Below are positions 33,188 through 41,612 of a DNA stretch of 63,972 nucleotides, piece after piece. A program made the position numbers and the translations under genes. Source of the stretch: UBA2773 sp964643985. Lineage in GTDB: Bacteria; Patescibacteriota; Minisyncoccia; Moranbacterales; DUUL01. The notes below the pieces were generated by a model. That model did not search any database. It was not told the origin of the DNA and saw only the letters and a list, made by a program, of their open reading frames with translations. Position 1 is the stretch's first letter; every line of letters begins with the position of its first letter. The stretch covers positions 1 to 63,972 of the forward strand of contig CAZXUS010000001.1 in assembly GCA_964643985.1 (NCBI GenBank), written 5' to 3'.

Positions 33188-34912
33188 TCACTTTTTCTTA
33201 GTAGCTTTCGGTGTCACCCAAAAAGAACCGAAATATTTCCCTAACATTATTCGAGTTTGAGCATCAACTGCTGGAGAGGCGCCTAAAAATGGAGCAATTA
33301 CTGGAGCCGCAAACCATTGAAAAAACATCGCAAAATATTTTTTCTTAGAATACCGAGCTGGCTTAGGTGGCATAATTAAGAAACTTAAAAACATCGAGAT
33401 CACTAAACCGACCAAAGCCAAAGTCATCAGAAATCTAGTAATATAAGGAAGATTGTGCGCCAAAACTGATTCGTTGAAAGCATCCCCGCCAAAAATCAAA
33501 GGCAACCAACCTAAAAGCGCCAAAATATAAGGCGAAGTCGCCCAACTATGATGACCTTCCAACATCGTCCATAAATATTTTATTTTTTTAGTAAAAGAAA
33601 TTTTTTTATTAGCCTTAAAAGCTCGAGCCAACATCGCTAAATTTTCAATCCCGTAAGCCCATCTTCTCTTTTGTCGATATTGATTTGCTAAAGTTTGCCC
33701 ATAATTATCTCCCAAAACGGCGTCCAATGAAACTGGCAAATAAATTGGTCGAACTTTATAATCACCACAAAAATAATCATAGGCTTTCCAAAAAATTACT
33801 GAGTCTTCAGAAATAACATTAACCGGCCAATAATCCACATCCACAATAGTCTTAAAAGGTTCGCTGTGAGAAGAAAACGTCACCATATGTTCTGGTCGCA
33901 TTGATTCCACCATGTGCCAAAAAGAAGATCCAGTGACAATGATTCGAACCGGAGCAATCGTATCCCATAAATTATTGTGATACATCGGAAGCGGTTGATA
34001 AGCTTGTTGAAGTCGATTCGGGCTAACAACGTATTCATATGACAAAGCCGATAAAAATTCAGGATGAATTTGAGTATCACAATCAAAATTTGAAAGCACT
34101 ACATTTTCTAAGGGAATTTTTTTATCTTCTAAATATTTCTTAAGCTTTTTAGCGGCATAAGTAGTATTAGAAGCCTTGCATTTCATTTCCCCAGCTTTAA
34201 CTTTATGAACCGTGACAATAAAATCATAAAAAGTTTCTCCAAATTTATCTTTCAAAATTTTCACTTTTTCATCTCGACTTTCTTTGCTTTCTCGTTCCTC
34301 TAAGGCTAACAAAATTATTATTTTATCATTAGGATAATGAGCCTTATCAATGGAAGCAATCGCAGGCTCAATAATTTCAGCCGTTTCGCCAGCCGTTGGC
34401 AGCATCACCACGTGATAAACATCCTGCCAATTTAAAAATTCTTTGCGATTTTTGTAATCACCTTCCAGTCGCTTAAGAAACTCAATCCGTTCTTTAATAT
34501 TTCTTTTGAGCTCTTTAATATTCTTTCTTTTGAAAAAACTTTTTTTAAATTCACTTTTTAAAGCGACCAGTTCTTTCTCTATTTCAATTTGAAGTTTACG
34601 TCCATCATTAATATTTTGAACTCGATAAAGCCAGTCAACTTTATTCCAACGTTTCATTTTTTTATAAGCCAAAATTGAATAAGTAGCGATGTAAACAGTT
34701 CGATGCAACCAGTAAATATCATAAAGAATAATAAAAAGTGCTACCCAAATTGGAAGAAAAAAAGAAAAAATAAACATTCCGATCAAAGTAATCCAAGTCA
34801 AAAAACCTGGCAAAATTTCAAAAAATCTTTGCCATCGTCGCTCTTTGGGGTCTTTAGTGCGAGGATCTGGATACGCCCAATTTTCTCTTCCTCCGTTGAT
34901 ATTTTTAGCCAT
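33188..34912 (-). CDS. Large membrane glycosyltransferase, family 2 (cellulose/hyaluronan synthase-like)
   Basis: 574 residues: two N-terminal helices (about 35-80), a charged coiled insert (105-157), GT-A domain (165-425) and three or four C-terminal helices (about 450-560). Metal motif DCD (D277, D279), acceptor-site ISED (E369-D370) and QKRRW (414-418) are all present, as in processive GT2 polymerases. It could make an exopolysaccharide or cell-surface glycan; substrate unknown. The coiled insert before the catalytic domain is unusual. The gene is monocistronic or leads a small membrane-protein cluster. Confidence 0.85.
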   Translation of the reverse strand: MAKNINGGRENWAYPDPRTKDPKERRWQRFFEILPGFLTWITLIGMFIFSFFLPIWVALFIILYDIYWLHRTVYIATYSILAYKKMKRWNKVDWLYRVQNINDGRKLQIEIEKELVALKSEFKKSFFKRKNIKELKRNIKERIEFLKRLEGDYKNRKEFLNWQDVYHVVMLPTAGETAEIIEPAIASIDKAHYPNDKIIILLALEERESKESRDEKVKILKDKFGETFYDFIVTVHKVKAGEMKCKASNTTYAAKKLKKYLEDKKIPLENVVLSNFDCDTQIHPEFLSALSYEYVVSPNRLQQAYQPLPMYHNNLWDTIAPVRIIVTGSSFWHMVESMRPEHMVTFSSHSEPFKTIVDVDYWPVNVISEDSVIFWKAYDYFCGDYKVRPIYLPVSLDAVLGDNYGQTLANQYRQKRRWAYGIENLAMLARAFKANKKISFTKKIKYLWTMLEGHHSWATSPYILALLGWLPLIFGGDAFNESVLAHNLPYITRFLMTLALVGLVISMFLSFLIMPPKPARYSKKKYFAMFFQWFAAPVIAPFLGASPAVDAQTRIMLGKYFGSFWVTPKATKKK

Positions 34913-34943
34913 AAAAATTTATAGATTAAATTTAAAATAAAAA

Positions 34944-35384
34944 TTAGCGATTCACTAACACAATTGCGATAGTATACACTAATATTACAATTTGTAAAAT
35001 CAATCCCGCTAAAATAAGAAAATATCCACCCAAAGTTGATACAGAAATTTCATTCAAATCTTTTTTTTCGCATTTAATAATTTGTAATTTATTCTGTTTA
35101 GAGCAAATTAAAAATCCCCCCAAAAGATTATTAACCAACATTATTATTAAACCACTAAAAACTACAAAAAAGATATCTAGAAAATGACGATCCTCCGAAT
35201 TAATAGCAATTTTATCAATTCCGAAAAAAGAATTATAATGTAAAATTAAAGCTGTCTTATCAAAATCAAGTCCCAGCCAAAAAATAATCCAAGACGCTAG
35301 ATTCAACAATAACCCTATTAAAAAAATACCAATCAAAAATTTATTTCGAAAAAAAAATTGAAAACACTTTTTATCATTTTGCAT
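34944..35384 (-). CDS. Membrane protein, unknown function
   Basis: 146 residues with three likely membrane helices (about 12-38, 68-92, 112-140). A soluble stretch (DFDKTALILHYNSFFGID) between helices one and two probably faces outside. No family recognised beyond resemblance to other small CPR membrane proteins. It precedes the large glycosyltransferase gene on the same strand. Confidence 0.6.
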   Translation of the reverse strand: MQNDKKCFQFFFRNKFLIGIFLIGLLLNLASWIIFWLGLDFDKTALILHYNSFFGIDKIAINSEDRHFLDIFFVVFSGLIIMLVNNLLGGFLICSKQNKLQIIKCEKKDLNEISVSTLGGYFLILAGLILQIVILVYTIAIVLVNR

Positions 35385-35424
35385 AAATTTAGCCAGACTG
35401 TTATCGAAAATGTTTTAAAAAAAT

Positions 35425-36051
35425 TCACCTTCTCCTATTTCTTTTTATTTCTTTAATTATTCCTTCTACTTCATTAACAATAATTTCATGCGGTTGTTCA
35501 AGAATTTCAAGCACAAATTTATCAAACATTTTAATCCGATACCGAAATTCCTCTAAATTCATTAAAGAATAATTTATTTCTTGACCCATCTCGGCTTCTA
35601 GCTCTTCAATTAAATGTTTCAATTTAGCGCGAGAAAGACCATCCACAACCAACAATAAATCGGTTTTAGATTTTTTATTATTAATAAATATCCCTGAAAC
35701 TAATCCCAACTTAACATCTCCCAAGCTTTTAACCTTATTGAGTTGCTCGCATTGAGGATAAATATTTGATTTTACCACTAGCCATTTTAATTCATCATGA
35801 AAAGAATATTTCGTATTCACAAAAAAAGCTTTGTGTTTTTTAATAGTTCGAGAATAAAGAAATTTAGCATTAACCAATTGCTCTAAAATTTTTTTAGCTT
35901 CATTTTTAACAGTTTTAGTATCAAACTTATTTTTCTCTAAAATTTCGTTGGTATTTAAAGAAATTTTTTCATTCAACATAAAAAACTTAATCAATCGCCA
36001 CCTAATTCTAGACCCAAATAAAAATTCTAGTTCGTTTTTCATATTTTTCAA
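35425..36051 (-). CDS. Winged-helix protein with nucleotidyltransferase-like C-terminal domain
   Basis: 208 residues. The N-terminus (FLFGSRIRWRLIKFFMLNE...) looks like a winged helix. The middle (GDVKLGLVSGIFINNKKSKTDLLLVVDG) has the spacing of a MNT-type nucleotidyltransferase, with a GIF instead of GSR start and only one clear Asp pair (D131 region), so it may be inactive. C-terminal basic tail KRNRRR. Possibly a regulator; no partner HEPN gene is adjacent. Confidence 0.55.
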   Translation of the reverse strand: MKNMKNELEFLFGSRIRWRLIKFFMLNEKISLNTNEILEKNKFDTKTVKNEAKKILEQLVNAKFLYSRTIKKHKAFFVNTKYSFHDELKWLVVKSNIYPQCEQLNKVKSLGDVKLGLVSGIFINNKKSKTDLLLVVDGLSRAKLKHLIEELEAEMGQEINYSLMNLEEFRYRIKMFDKFVLEILEQPHEIIVNEVEGIIKEIKRNRRR

Positions 36052-36073
36052 AAAAGATTAGTCCTCATAAATT

Positions 36074-36226
36074 GGGGATTAAGCGTTCAGGCAAAGTTCG
36101 ACCCGCCTTCGCTGAAGCTACGGCGAGGCAAGGGAAAAACTGAGCAACGGAACGAAATGTATTTCAAAAATACATAGAGTGAGTAGCAAAAGTTTTGACA
36201 AAGAAATTTGCCAAACGCTTAATTCC
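36074..36226 (+). repeat. Type-1 hairpin repeat (copy h) with GC-rich module, after yraN
   Basis: Arms 36074-36096 and 36203-36226 pair (GGGGATTAAGCGTT against AACGCTTAATTCC). Immediately after GTTCGA it contains the module CCCGCCTTCGCTGAAGCTAC...GGCAAGGG, a 30-nt hairpin absent from copies b and e-g. Apical stem TGTATT-TCAAA-AATACA. The right arm touches the yraN stop codon. Confidence 0.8.
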
Positions 36227-36597
36227 TAAAAGTGTAAATATTTTATATGTCTGATAGAGACCTTCTGCGTTTTTAAATTAAAAATTATCCCCACAAAATC
36301 TACTCGCCATTCCACTTCTCTCAAGTTCCTTTCGGCCAAAAAATATTGAATTATTTTAAATATTTTTTTTAATTTTGATTTATTAACACTTTCTTCTGGT
36401 ACCACATCCCGACCTTGACTTTTTCTAGTTTTTACTTCCACAAAAACCAGTTTGCCCTTGGGATCTTCGACAATCAAATCAAGTTCTCCTAAACGATACC
36501 CTTTTCGATTATAGTAATTTTTTTCGATAATCTTATAACCATTAGAAACAAAATAATTGGCAGCTAAAATTTCCCCTTTAGATCCAAGATTTTGCAA
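36226..36597 (-). CDS. yraN: YraN family (UPF0102) nuclease-like protein
   Basis: 123 residues with the family motifs GSKGEILAANYF and GELDLIV...FVEVKTRK; D40, E54 and K56 form the predicted PD-(D/E)XK site. Linked to Holliday junction/DNA processing in other bacteria without firm proof. The start codon is TTG. Confidence 0.9.
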   Translation of the reverse strand: MQNLGSKGEILAANYFVSNGYKIIEKNYYNRKGYRLGELDLIVEDPKGKLVFVEVKTRKSQGRDVVPEESVNKSKLKKIFKIIQYFLAERNLREVEWRVDFVGIIFNLKTQKVSIRHIKYLHF

Positions 36598-36630
36598 AAT
36601 AAAATTTTAAAACTAAAATTGAAACGCTCT

Positions 36631-36871
36631 AATGCCATTCTCAACTAACCACTCTCCACCAAGTCTTGATAATTTCAACTGCCCTGTATAAATAATACTA
36701 CGTAATTTAACGGGGTAAACCCCAGTTAAATAGTGCTTCATAATTTAACGGGGTAAACAACTTTGAAAAAAATATTCAATGTATCTACGGATACAATTTC
36801 ATATTTTTTTCTTTGTCTCGTTCAAAATTTTCTACAACTTACAAGTAGTAGTTAATTGAAAATGGTATAAT
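36631..36871. repeat. Long-range inverted repeat enclosing GGGGTAAAC hairpins, between gatA and yraN
   Basis: Left arm (from 36631) AATGCCATTCTCAACTAACC is complementary to AGTAGTTAATTGAAAATGG (from 36847). Inside are two copies of TAATTTAACGGGGTAAAC (36703-36720 and 36741-36758), the first forming a hairpin with CCCCAGTTAAATA, and GTATC-TACG-GATAC (36781-36794). An AATAATACTAC repeat is present on each side. No gene in this 324-nt gap. Confidence 0.55.
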
Positions 36872-36921
36872 AGTTTCCTTCGCAGTAATAATACTACACA
36901 AACAATCAGCAATCAAGACGG

Positions 36922-38343
36922 TTATTTGCTTCCCTCTTCAAAAGCCAAAGCGGTATTCAAGATAGATTGCTCTTGCCACCAAGGACCAATTAATTGCATT
37001 CCAATTGGTAATTTTTTCCCATCCATTTGAGCAAAACCGGCATTAATAGAAATAGCTGGCAACATAGCCACATTGACTGGCACTGTAGAAATATCCACTA
37101 AATACAGCTCTAAAGGATTATCACATTTTTCCCCAATCTTGAAAGCCGGCCCCATCATTGTCGGCGTTAAAATCAAATCCACTTCCTCAAAAACTTTTTT
37201 AAAACTTTGCTTTATCAGATCTCGAACCTCTTGGGCCTTCTTGTAATAAGCATCTTTATAACCAGCCGACAAAGTATAAGTTCCTAAAATAATTCTTCGC
37301 TTCACTTCATCTCCCAAGCCAGTTTCTCTTGATTTTAAATAAGTATCCAAAATATTGTCTGCCTCACTTTGAGCTCCGTATCTAATTCCATCAAACCGAG
37401 CTAGATTGGAACTAATCTCAGAACAAATCATTAAATAATAAACCGCTAAAGAATATTTAATTCCCGGAATTTCAACGTCAACAACTTCGGCTCCATTTTT
37501 CTTAGCCCACTTGATTTTATCTTGAATAATTTTTTTGACATCAGCATTAACGTCATCACCCAAAAATTCTTTCAAAACTCCGATCTTCACTCCTTCAATT
37601 TCTGGTTTCAAGTTATTTAAAAAATTAGTCTCTTTTGTGACGGTAGTATTGTCTCGAGAATCTTTTTCGCAAATTTTATCTAAAATAATCGCGGTATCTT
37701 CAACGCTATTTGTGAAAGGCCCAATTTGATCATAGCTAGAAGCCATCGCAATTAAACCACTTCGAGAAACTCTTCCATAAGTTGGTTTCATTCCAACTAT
37801 TCCACAATAACTAGCTGGACATCGAATTGATCCTCCGGTGTCCGAACCCAAAGACCAAACTGCCTGCTCATCCGCTACTACCGCCGCCGAACCACCAGAA
37901 GAACCACCTGCCACTCGCTCCGTATCAATCGGATTTTTTACCACTCCATAAGCTGAATTTTCAGTTGAAGTTCCCATTGCAAACTCATCCATATTAGTTT
38001 TTCCCAATAAAACAGCCCCGGCTTTTTTCAATTTCCCAATCACAAAATTATCATAAGGCGCTTTATATTTTTCTAAAAGCTTAGAGCCTGCAGTAGTAAT
38101 TCCTCCGGCCACACAAAAATTATCTTTAACGGCATAAGGAATTCCTTCTAACAACCCAATTTCTTCGCCATCGGCAATTTTTTTATCAACTTTTTTAGCA
38201 GTCTCTAAGGCTTCCTTTTCTCTCACACTCAAAAAACCATTTATCTCTGAATTTCGCTTTTTAATCCGCCCCAAATATTGCTTAGTCAATTCTTCAGAAC
38301 TAATTTTTTTCTCAACTAATTTTTTATGTAATTCTTTTATCAT
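36922..38343 (-). CDS. gatA: Glutamyl-tRNA(Gln)/aspartyl-tRNA(Asn) amidotransferase subunit A
   Basis: 473 residues of an amidase-signature enzyme that makes ammonia from glutamine and forms Gln-tRNA or Asn-tRNA. The Ser-cisSer-Lys triad is K73, S148 and S172, in GGSSGGSAA and GSDTGGSIRCPAS. Full length. It follows gatC as usual; gatB is not in this window, although a YqeY-type GatB-domain gene is. Confidence 0.97.
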   Translation of the reverse strand: MIKELHKKLVEKKISSEELTKQYLGRIKKRNSEINGFLSVREKEALETAKKVDKKIADGEEIGLLEGIPYAVKDNFCVAGGITTAGSKLLEKYKAPYDNFVIGKLKKAGAVLLGKTNMDEFAMGTSTENSAYGVVKNPIDTERVAGGSSGGSAAVVADEQAVWSLGSDTGGSIRCPASYCGIVGMKPTYGRVSRSGLIAMASSYDQIGPFTNSVEDTAIILDKICEKDSRDNTTVTKETNFLNNLKPEIEGVKIGVLKEFLGDDVNADVKKIIQDKIKWAKKNGAEVVDVEIPGIKYSLAVYYLMICSEISSNLARFDGIRYGAQSEADNILDTYLKSRETGLGDEVKRRIILGTYTLSAGYKDAYYKKAQEVRDLIKQSFKKVFEEVDLILTPTMMGPAFKIGEKCDNPLELYLVDISTVPVNVAMLPAISINAGFAQMDGKKLPIGMQLIGPWWQEQSILNTALAFEEGSK

Positions 38344-38614
38344 TGTTTTTAATTACTAATTGGNNNNNNNNNNNNNNNNNNNNNNNNNNNNNNNNNNNNN
38401 NNNNNNNNNNNNNNNNNNNNNNNNNNNNNNNNNNNNNNNNNNNNNNNNNNNNNNNNNNNNNNNCCTTTTCAGACTGAACTTCTTGAATACTGCCGAAAAA
38501 ATCCAAAATATTATCCAGATCTTGAGTAAAAGTTTTTTCTTCTTTTTTGGTTAATTTAATTCGAGCCAATTCAGCTGTTTTTCGAACTTCTTCAATTGTA
38601 ATTTTTTTAGACAT
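38324..38614 (-). CDS. gatC: Amidotransferase subunit GatC, broken by the sequence gap
   Basis: The start MSKKITIEEVRKTAELARIKLTKKEE and the helix LDNILDFFGSIQEV are clear GatC. About 34 codons are unknown because of the 100-N gap. If the gap were exactly 100 nt the frame would end inside gatA at 38324; if its length differs by one, the end would be PISN and a TAA at 38349, just before gatA, which looks more natural. I chose the ATG at 38614; an upstream TTG frame would read into a repeat. Confidence 0.8.
   Translation of the reverse strand: MSKKITIEEVRKTAELARIKLTKKEEKTFTQDLDNILDFFGSIQEVQSEKXXXXXXXXXXXXXXXXXXXXXXXXXXXXXXXXXXQLVIKNNDKRIT
38364..38463. other. Assembly gap (100 N)
   Basis: Exactly 100 N, a typical placeholder of unknown true length. 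It lies in the C-terminal part of gatC. Confidence 0.98.
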
Positions 38615-38624
38615 ACTTTTGTTA

Positions 38625-38757
38625 AACACCCAACCTTCAACTTTCAATATTCATTCAACAATCAATATGTAAATAAACGATTATTGAATGTTAAAAGATT
38701 GAATATTGGATGAATGTTGGATATTGATTATTGAATATTTAATTTATAAATCAAATT
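38625..38757. repeat. ATTCAATATTCAA low-complexity hairpin spacer, after ligA
   Basis: CAACTTTCAATATTCATTCA and similar units on the left pair with GATTGAATATTGGATGAATG units on the right. The same vocabulary forms the spacer at 51695-51805 after the gap gene. It lies between ligA and gatC. Confidence 0.5.
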
Positions 38758-38777
38758 TTAGAAACTTTTCATTTAGA

Positions 38778-40877
38778 CTATTTTAATTTCTCAAGCAATT
38801 CTTTCTCGTCTAATATTCTGATTTTTAATTTTAACGCTTTTTTATATTTACTACCAGGCTTTTCTCCAATCACCACAAAATCAGTCTTGGAACTAACCGA
38901 GGAAGAAATTTTCCCACCCGCCTCTTTTATTAAATCCTTAGCATCTTCTCTTGTCAACTCCGCCATTGTTCCCGTCAAAACAAAAGTTTGTCCGGCTAGC
39001 TTTTTTTTCTCAATTATTTTTTTAGATTCCACTGCTTCCATAAAAATTCCGGCTTGGTCTAATTTTTCCAAAATTGATTTATTAACATCTTCCAAAAACC
39101 ACTTAATCACACTCTCAGCAATCCTTTTTCCAAAGCCATTTATTTCAGATAATTCTTCGCTGGAAATTTGATTAAGAACCTTAATCAAGTCTTTAGGTTT
39201 TTTTATGATCAAACTTAATTGTTGATATTTTTTACCTAAATCAGTTTGACTATTTTCTAATTCTTTCTTTAACAAAATAATTCCCTCCTCTCCCAAATGA
39301 CGAATTCCCAAACCAAATAATAGTTTTTCAAAAGTAGTTTTCTTGCTAGACTCAATCGCCTCAATCAAATTCAAAGCGGATTTTTCGGCAAATCTTTCCA
39401 ACCCCTCCAAATCGCCCAGCTTCAAACTAAAAATATCCGCCACCGAAGAAATCAAACCTTCATTCATTAATTGCTCCACAATACTCTTTCCTAATCCATC
39501 AATATTCATTCCCTTTTTTGAAACAAAATGAATTAACCTCTCTTTTTCAACTGCGAAACAATTTTTATTAATGCAAAAATGAGCTGAACTTAACTCTTTT
39601 TTATTATCAGCAATTTTTTCTCGGATAACTTTTCCCCCACACATCGGACAAATTTCTGGCATTTTAAATTTCTGTTCTTTTCCGGTTCGTAATTTTTTTA
39701 TTACCTCCACTACTTCTGGAATAATATCTCCAGCTTTATGAATCACTACCGTATCACCAATTCGAATATCCTTTTTAACGATCTCATCTTCATTATGTAA
39801 AGTCGCTCGAGAAACCACGCTCCCAGCCACTTTAACCGCCCGCAAAACCGCCACCGGTGTCAAAGCGCCCGTTCGCCCAATTTGAATTTTAATATCTTCA
39901 ATCACGGTCGTCACTTGTTCTGGAGAAAATTTCCAAGCGATTGCAAATCGCGGAGACTTTCCGGTAAACCCTAATTCTTTTTGATATTCTTTAGAATTGA
40001 TTTTAATTACCATCCCATCAATCCCATAGGGTTGCTTATCTTTTTTAGTTTCCCAGGCTTGATAAAAACTTTTTATCTCTTCCAGGGATTTAAAAAATTG
40101 ATGTTCTTGATTAACTTTAAAACCAGCCTCAACCAAAAATTTCAATTCTTCTTCTTGCGTTTTTGGCTCATTAACTTCTGATCGAATTTCTTCTAGACTA
40201 TAAATATAGGAATCTAAATTTCTAGAAGCCGCCACCTTAGAATCTAATTGTCGCATCGAACCCGCTCCGGCATTCCGAGAATTAGCAAACTCTGACATAT
40301 TTTTTTCTCGTCGATTTTTATTAATCCGAGCTAATTCTTTGATCGGCAACCAGCACTCTCCCGTGACGGTCAAGTCAATCGCTTGATTTAATTTCAAAGG
40401 AACGCTTTTGATAGTCTTAATGTTCTCCGTCACTTTTTCCCCAATCACCCCGTCCCCTCGGGTCGCTCCTTGCACCAAGACTCCTTTTTTATAATCTAAA
40501 ATAATTTTCAAACCATCAATTTTCAATTCCACCACATAATCAAAGTCAACTTTAATTCCTTTTTTCTCTAAAATCTTTCGATTCCGAACTTCCCACTCTT
40601 CTAATTCTTCAAAACTGAAAGCATCGTCCAAAGACCACTGTCGCACCCGATGTTTCACTTTCTCAAATTTCTTCAAAGGCACTCCGCCAATTCTTTGAGA
40701 CGGCGAATCCGGAGTTTTCAACTGAGGATACTTTTTTTCTAACAATCTTAATTCTTCCATTAAGGAATCATAAACTGCATCGGTCAAACTCGGATCATCC
40801 AAAACATGATACCGATATCGGTATTCATCAATCACCTTTCTTAATTTTTCCGCTCGTTGCTTAATTGTTTTCAACAC
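38778..40877 (-). CDS. ligA: NAD-dependent DNA ligase
   Basis: 699 residues with the full domain set: adenylation domain with active-site K119 (ELKIDGLK), OB fold, zinc finger (CPMCGG...HFCINKNC), helix-hairpin-helix region and a C-terminal BRCT domain (about 622-699, LAGQTFVLTGTMAELTREDAKDLI). Seals nicks in replication and repair. Start codon is GTG or the next TTG; no ATG fits. Confidence 0.97.
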   Translation of the reverse strand: MLKTIKQRAEKLRKVIDEYRYRYHVLDDPSLTDAVYDSLMEELRLLEKKYPQLKTPDSPSQRIGGVPLKKFEKVKHRVRQWSLDDAFSFEELEEWEVRNRKILEKKGIKVDFDYVVELKIDGLKIILDYKKGVLVQGATRGDGVIGEKVTENIKTIKSVPLKLNQAIDLTVTGECWLPIKELARINKNRREKNMSEFANSRNAGAGSMRQLDSKVAASRNLDSYIYSLEEIRSEVNEPKTQEEELKFLVEAGFKVNQEHQFFKSLEEIKSFYQAWETKKDKQPYGIDGMVIKINSKEYQKELGFTGKSPRFAIAWKFSPEQVTTVIEDIKIQIGRTGALTPVAVLRAVKVAGSVVSRATLHNEDEIVKKDIRIGDTVVIHKAGDIIPEVVEVIKKLRTGKEQKFKMPEICPMCGGKVIREKIADNKKELSSAHFCINKNCFAVEKERLIHFVSKKGMNIDGLGKSIVEQLMNEGLISSVADIFSLKLGDLEGLERFAEKSALNLIEAIESSKKTTFEKLLFGLGIRHLGEEGIILLKKELENSQTDLGKKYQQLSLIIKKPKDLIKVLNQISSEELSEINGFGKRIAESVIKWFLEDVNKSILEKLDQAGIFMEAVESKKIIEKKKLAGQTFVLTGTMAELTREDAKDLIKEAGGKISSSVSSKTDFVVIGEKPGSKYKKALKLKIRILDEKELLEKLK

Positions 40878-40883
40878 TAGTTT

Positions 40884-40914
40884 AAATAAAAAAATAAGAG
40901 CTTTCTCTCTTATT
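40884..40914 (-). terminator. Intrinsic terminator upstream of ligA
   Basis: AATAAGAG-AGAAAG-CTCTTATT followed by a T run on the minus strand. It lies between the ligA promoter and start, so some attenuation of ligA is possible if this reading is right. Confidence 0.6.
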
Positions 40915-40947
40915 AGTTTATCATCACCAACCTGTCTTTTCTAGAGT

Positions 40948-40976
40948 ATTTTATTCAATTTTTATTTTTCATTCAA
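40948..40976 (-). promoter_or_regulatory. Possible ligA promoter
   Basis: Minus strand TTGAAT (40971-40976), 17-nt spacer, TAAAAT (40948-40953). Confidence 0.45.
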
Positions 40977-41021
40977 AATACAGTATTATTTCCTGTGTTA
41001 TTAAAAATGTTATAATGCAAG

Positions 41022-41062
41022 AAAAAAGGAACCCAAAAAAAATTAATTAGGTCCCTTTTTTT
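41022..41062. terminator. Terminator after the 64-aa gene
   Basis: A-run GGAACCC, AT-rich loop, GGTCCC, T-run; it can act in both directions. It lies just 3' of the 64-aa gene. A TATAAT just left of it on the plus strand has no convincing -35 box. Confidence 0.65.
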
Positions 41063-41082
41063 ATTCTTGAAATCCGCTTTGA

Positions 41083-41277
41083 TCATCCTGTGTTTTTTTG
41101 TTGAGCTCTTTTTAATTTTTCTTCTTCAGAAAAATCATCAAAGACCTTCCTGAAAGACGGACTTGAGCGATACATCCATTCAAATCCCTCTAACATAGAT
41201 CCCTTATCTTTTTTTCGATTCATTCGATCAATCGAAGCCATTGTGTCAAAAGAACACTTCCATGTTTTTTTAGGCAT
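41083..41277 (-). CDS. Small protein of unknown function with a strong Shine-Dalgarno
   Basis: 64 residues, soluble, basic N-terminus (MPKKTWKCSFD), mixed charge, and EEEKLKRAQQKN at the C-terminus; one Cys. No family recognised. It stands apart from its neighbours because it has a perfect AAGGAGGA ribosome binding site and a less AT-biased sequence. Own terminator downstream and an inverted repeat upstream suggest a regulated single gene, possibly acquired. Confidence 0.65.
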   Translation of the reverse strand: MPKKTWKCSFDTMASIDRMNRKKDKGSMLEGFEWMYRSSPSFRKVFDDFSEEEKLKRAQQKNTG

Positions 41278-41280
41278 CGC

Positions 41281-41288
41281 TCCTCCTT
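41281..41288 (-). promoter_or_regulatory. Strong Shine-Dalgarno of the 64-aa gene
   Basis: AAGGAGGA on the minus strand; GGAGG ends 4 nt before the ATG, slightly close. One of only two good Shine-Dalgarno sequences before a recognised start in the window. Confidence 0.7.
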
Positions 41289-41320
41289 GAAATTATCTTG
41301 TTTTAAAAATTTCATTTAAA

Positions 41321-41354
41321 CGTGAATTTATCTTGAAATTACAATAAATTCACG
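41321..41354. promoter_or_regulatory. Inverted repeat upstream of the 64-aa gene
   Basis: CGTGAATTTAT (41321-41331) and ATAAATTCACG (41344-41354), perfect 11-bp arms; related ACGTAAAAATTCAT and CTCACGC strings follow. Probably an operator for the 64-aa gene. Confidence 0.45.
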
Positions 41355-41426
41355 CTAAAACACCATAATAACGTAAAAATTCATCAAAAACACCCCAGAC
41401 TCACGCTAAAAATTATACTTGAAAAA

Positions 41427-41594
41427 CTATTTTTTCCTCCAATCGCTAATCTCAACCTTCCCTCGTCCTTTATCAACAATCGTAACCTTTTGCTTTTCTC
41501 TCCAACCATACTTTTCCATGATCGACTTAGGAATAGTGACAGTATAGCTGTACTTACTATCTTTTTTAATCTTATGAATAAATTTTTTATCCAT
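41427..41594 (-). CDS. Mini SpoVT-AbrB-like DNA-binding protein (second)
   Basis: 55 residues: MDKKFIHKIKKDSKYSYTVTIPKSMIEKYGWREKQK shape, giving the AbrB swapped-hairpin fold with a basic middle. (K/R)xSYTVTIPKS is the classic AbrB/MazE entry. Parallel in plan to the gene at 4282-4452. A cluster of palindromes with GAAGCGTC half-sites lies just upstream. No toxin partner adjacent. Regulator role is inferred. Confidence 0.72.
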   Translation of the reverse strand: MDKKFIHKIKKDSKYSYTVTIPKSIMEKYGWREKQKVTIVDKGRGKVEISDWRKK

Positions 41595-41612
41595 TTTTCT
41601 TATTTTAAAAAT

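Noticed and set aside
36598..36921. A structured ncRNA gene such as tmRNA or RNase P in the gatA-yraN gap
   Set aside because: Too short and without the tag frame or P4 core signatures; explained by spacer repeats.
41001..41062. Small RNA gene starting at a TATAAT on the plus strand and ending at the T run
   Set aside because: No -35 box at a proper distance, and the hairpin is better explained as the terminator of the 64-aa gene.
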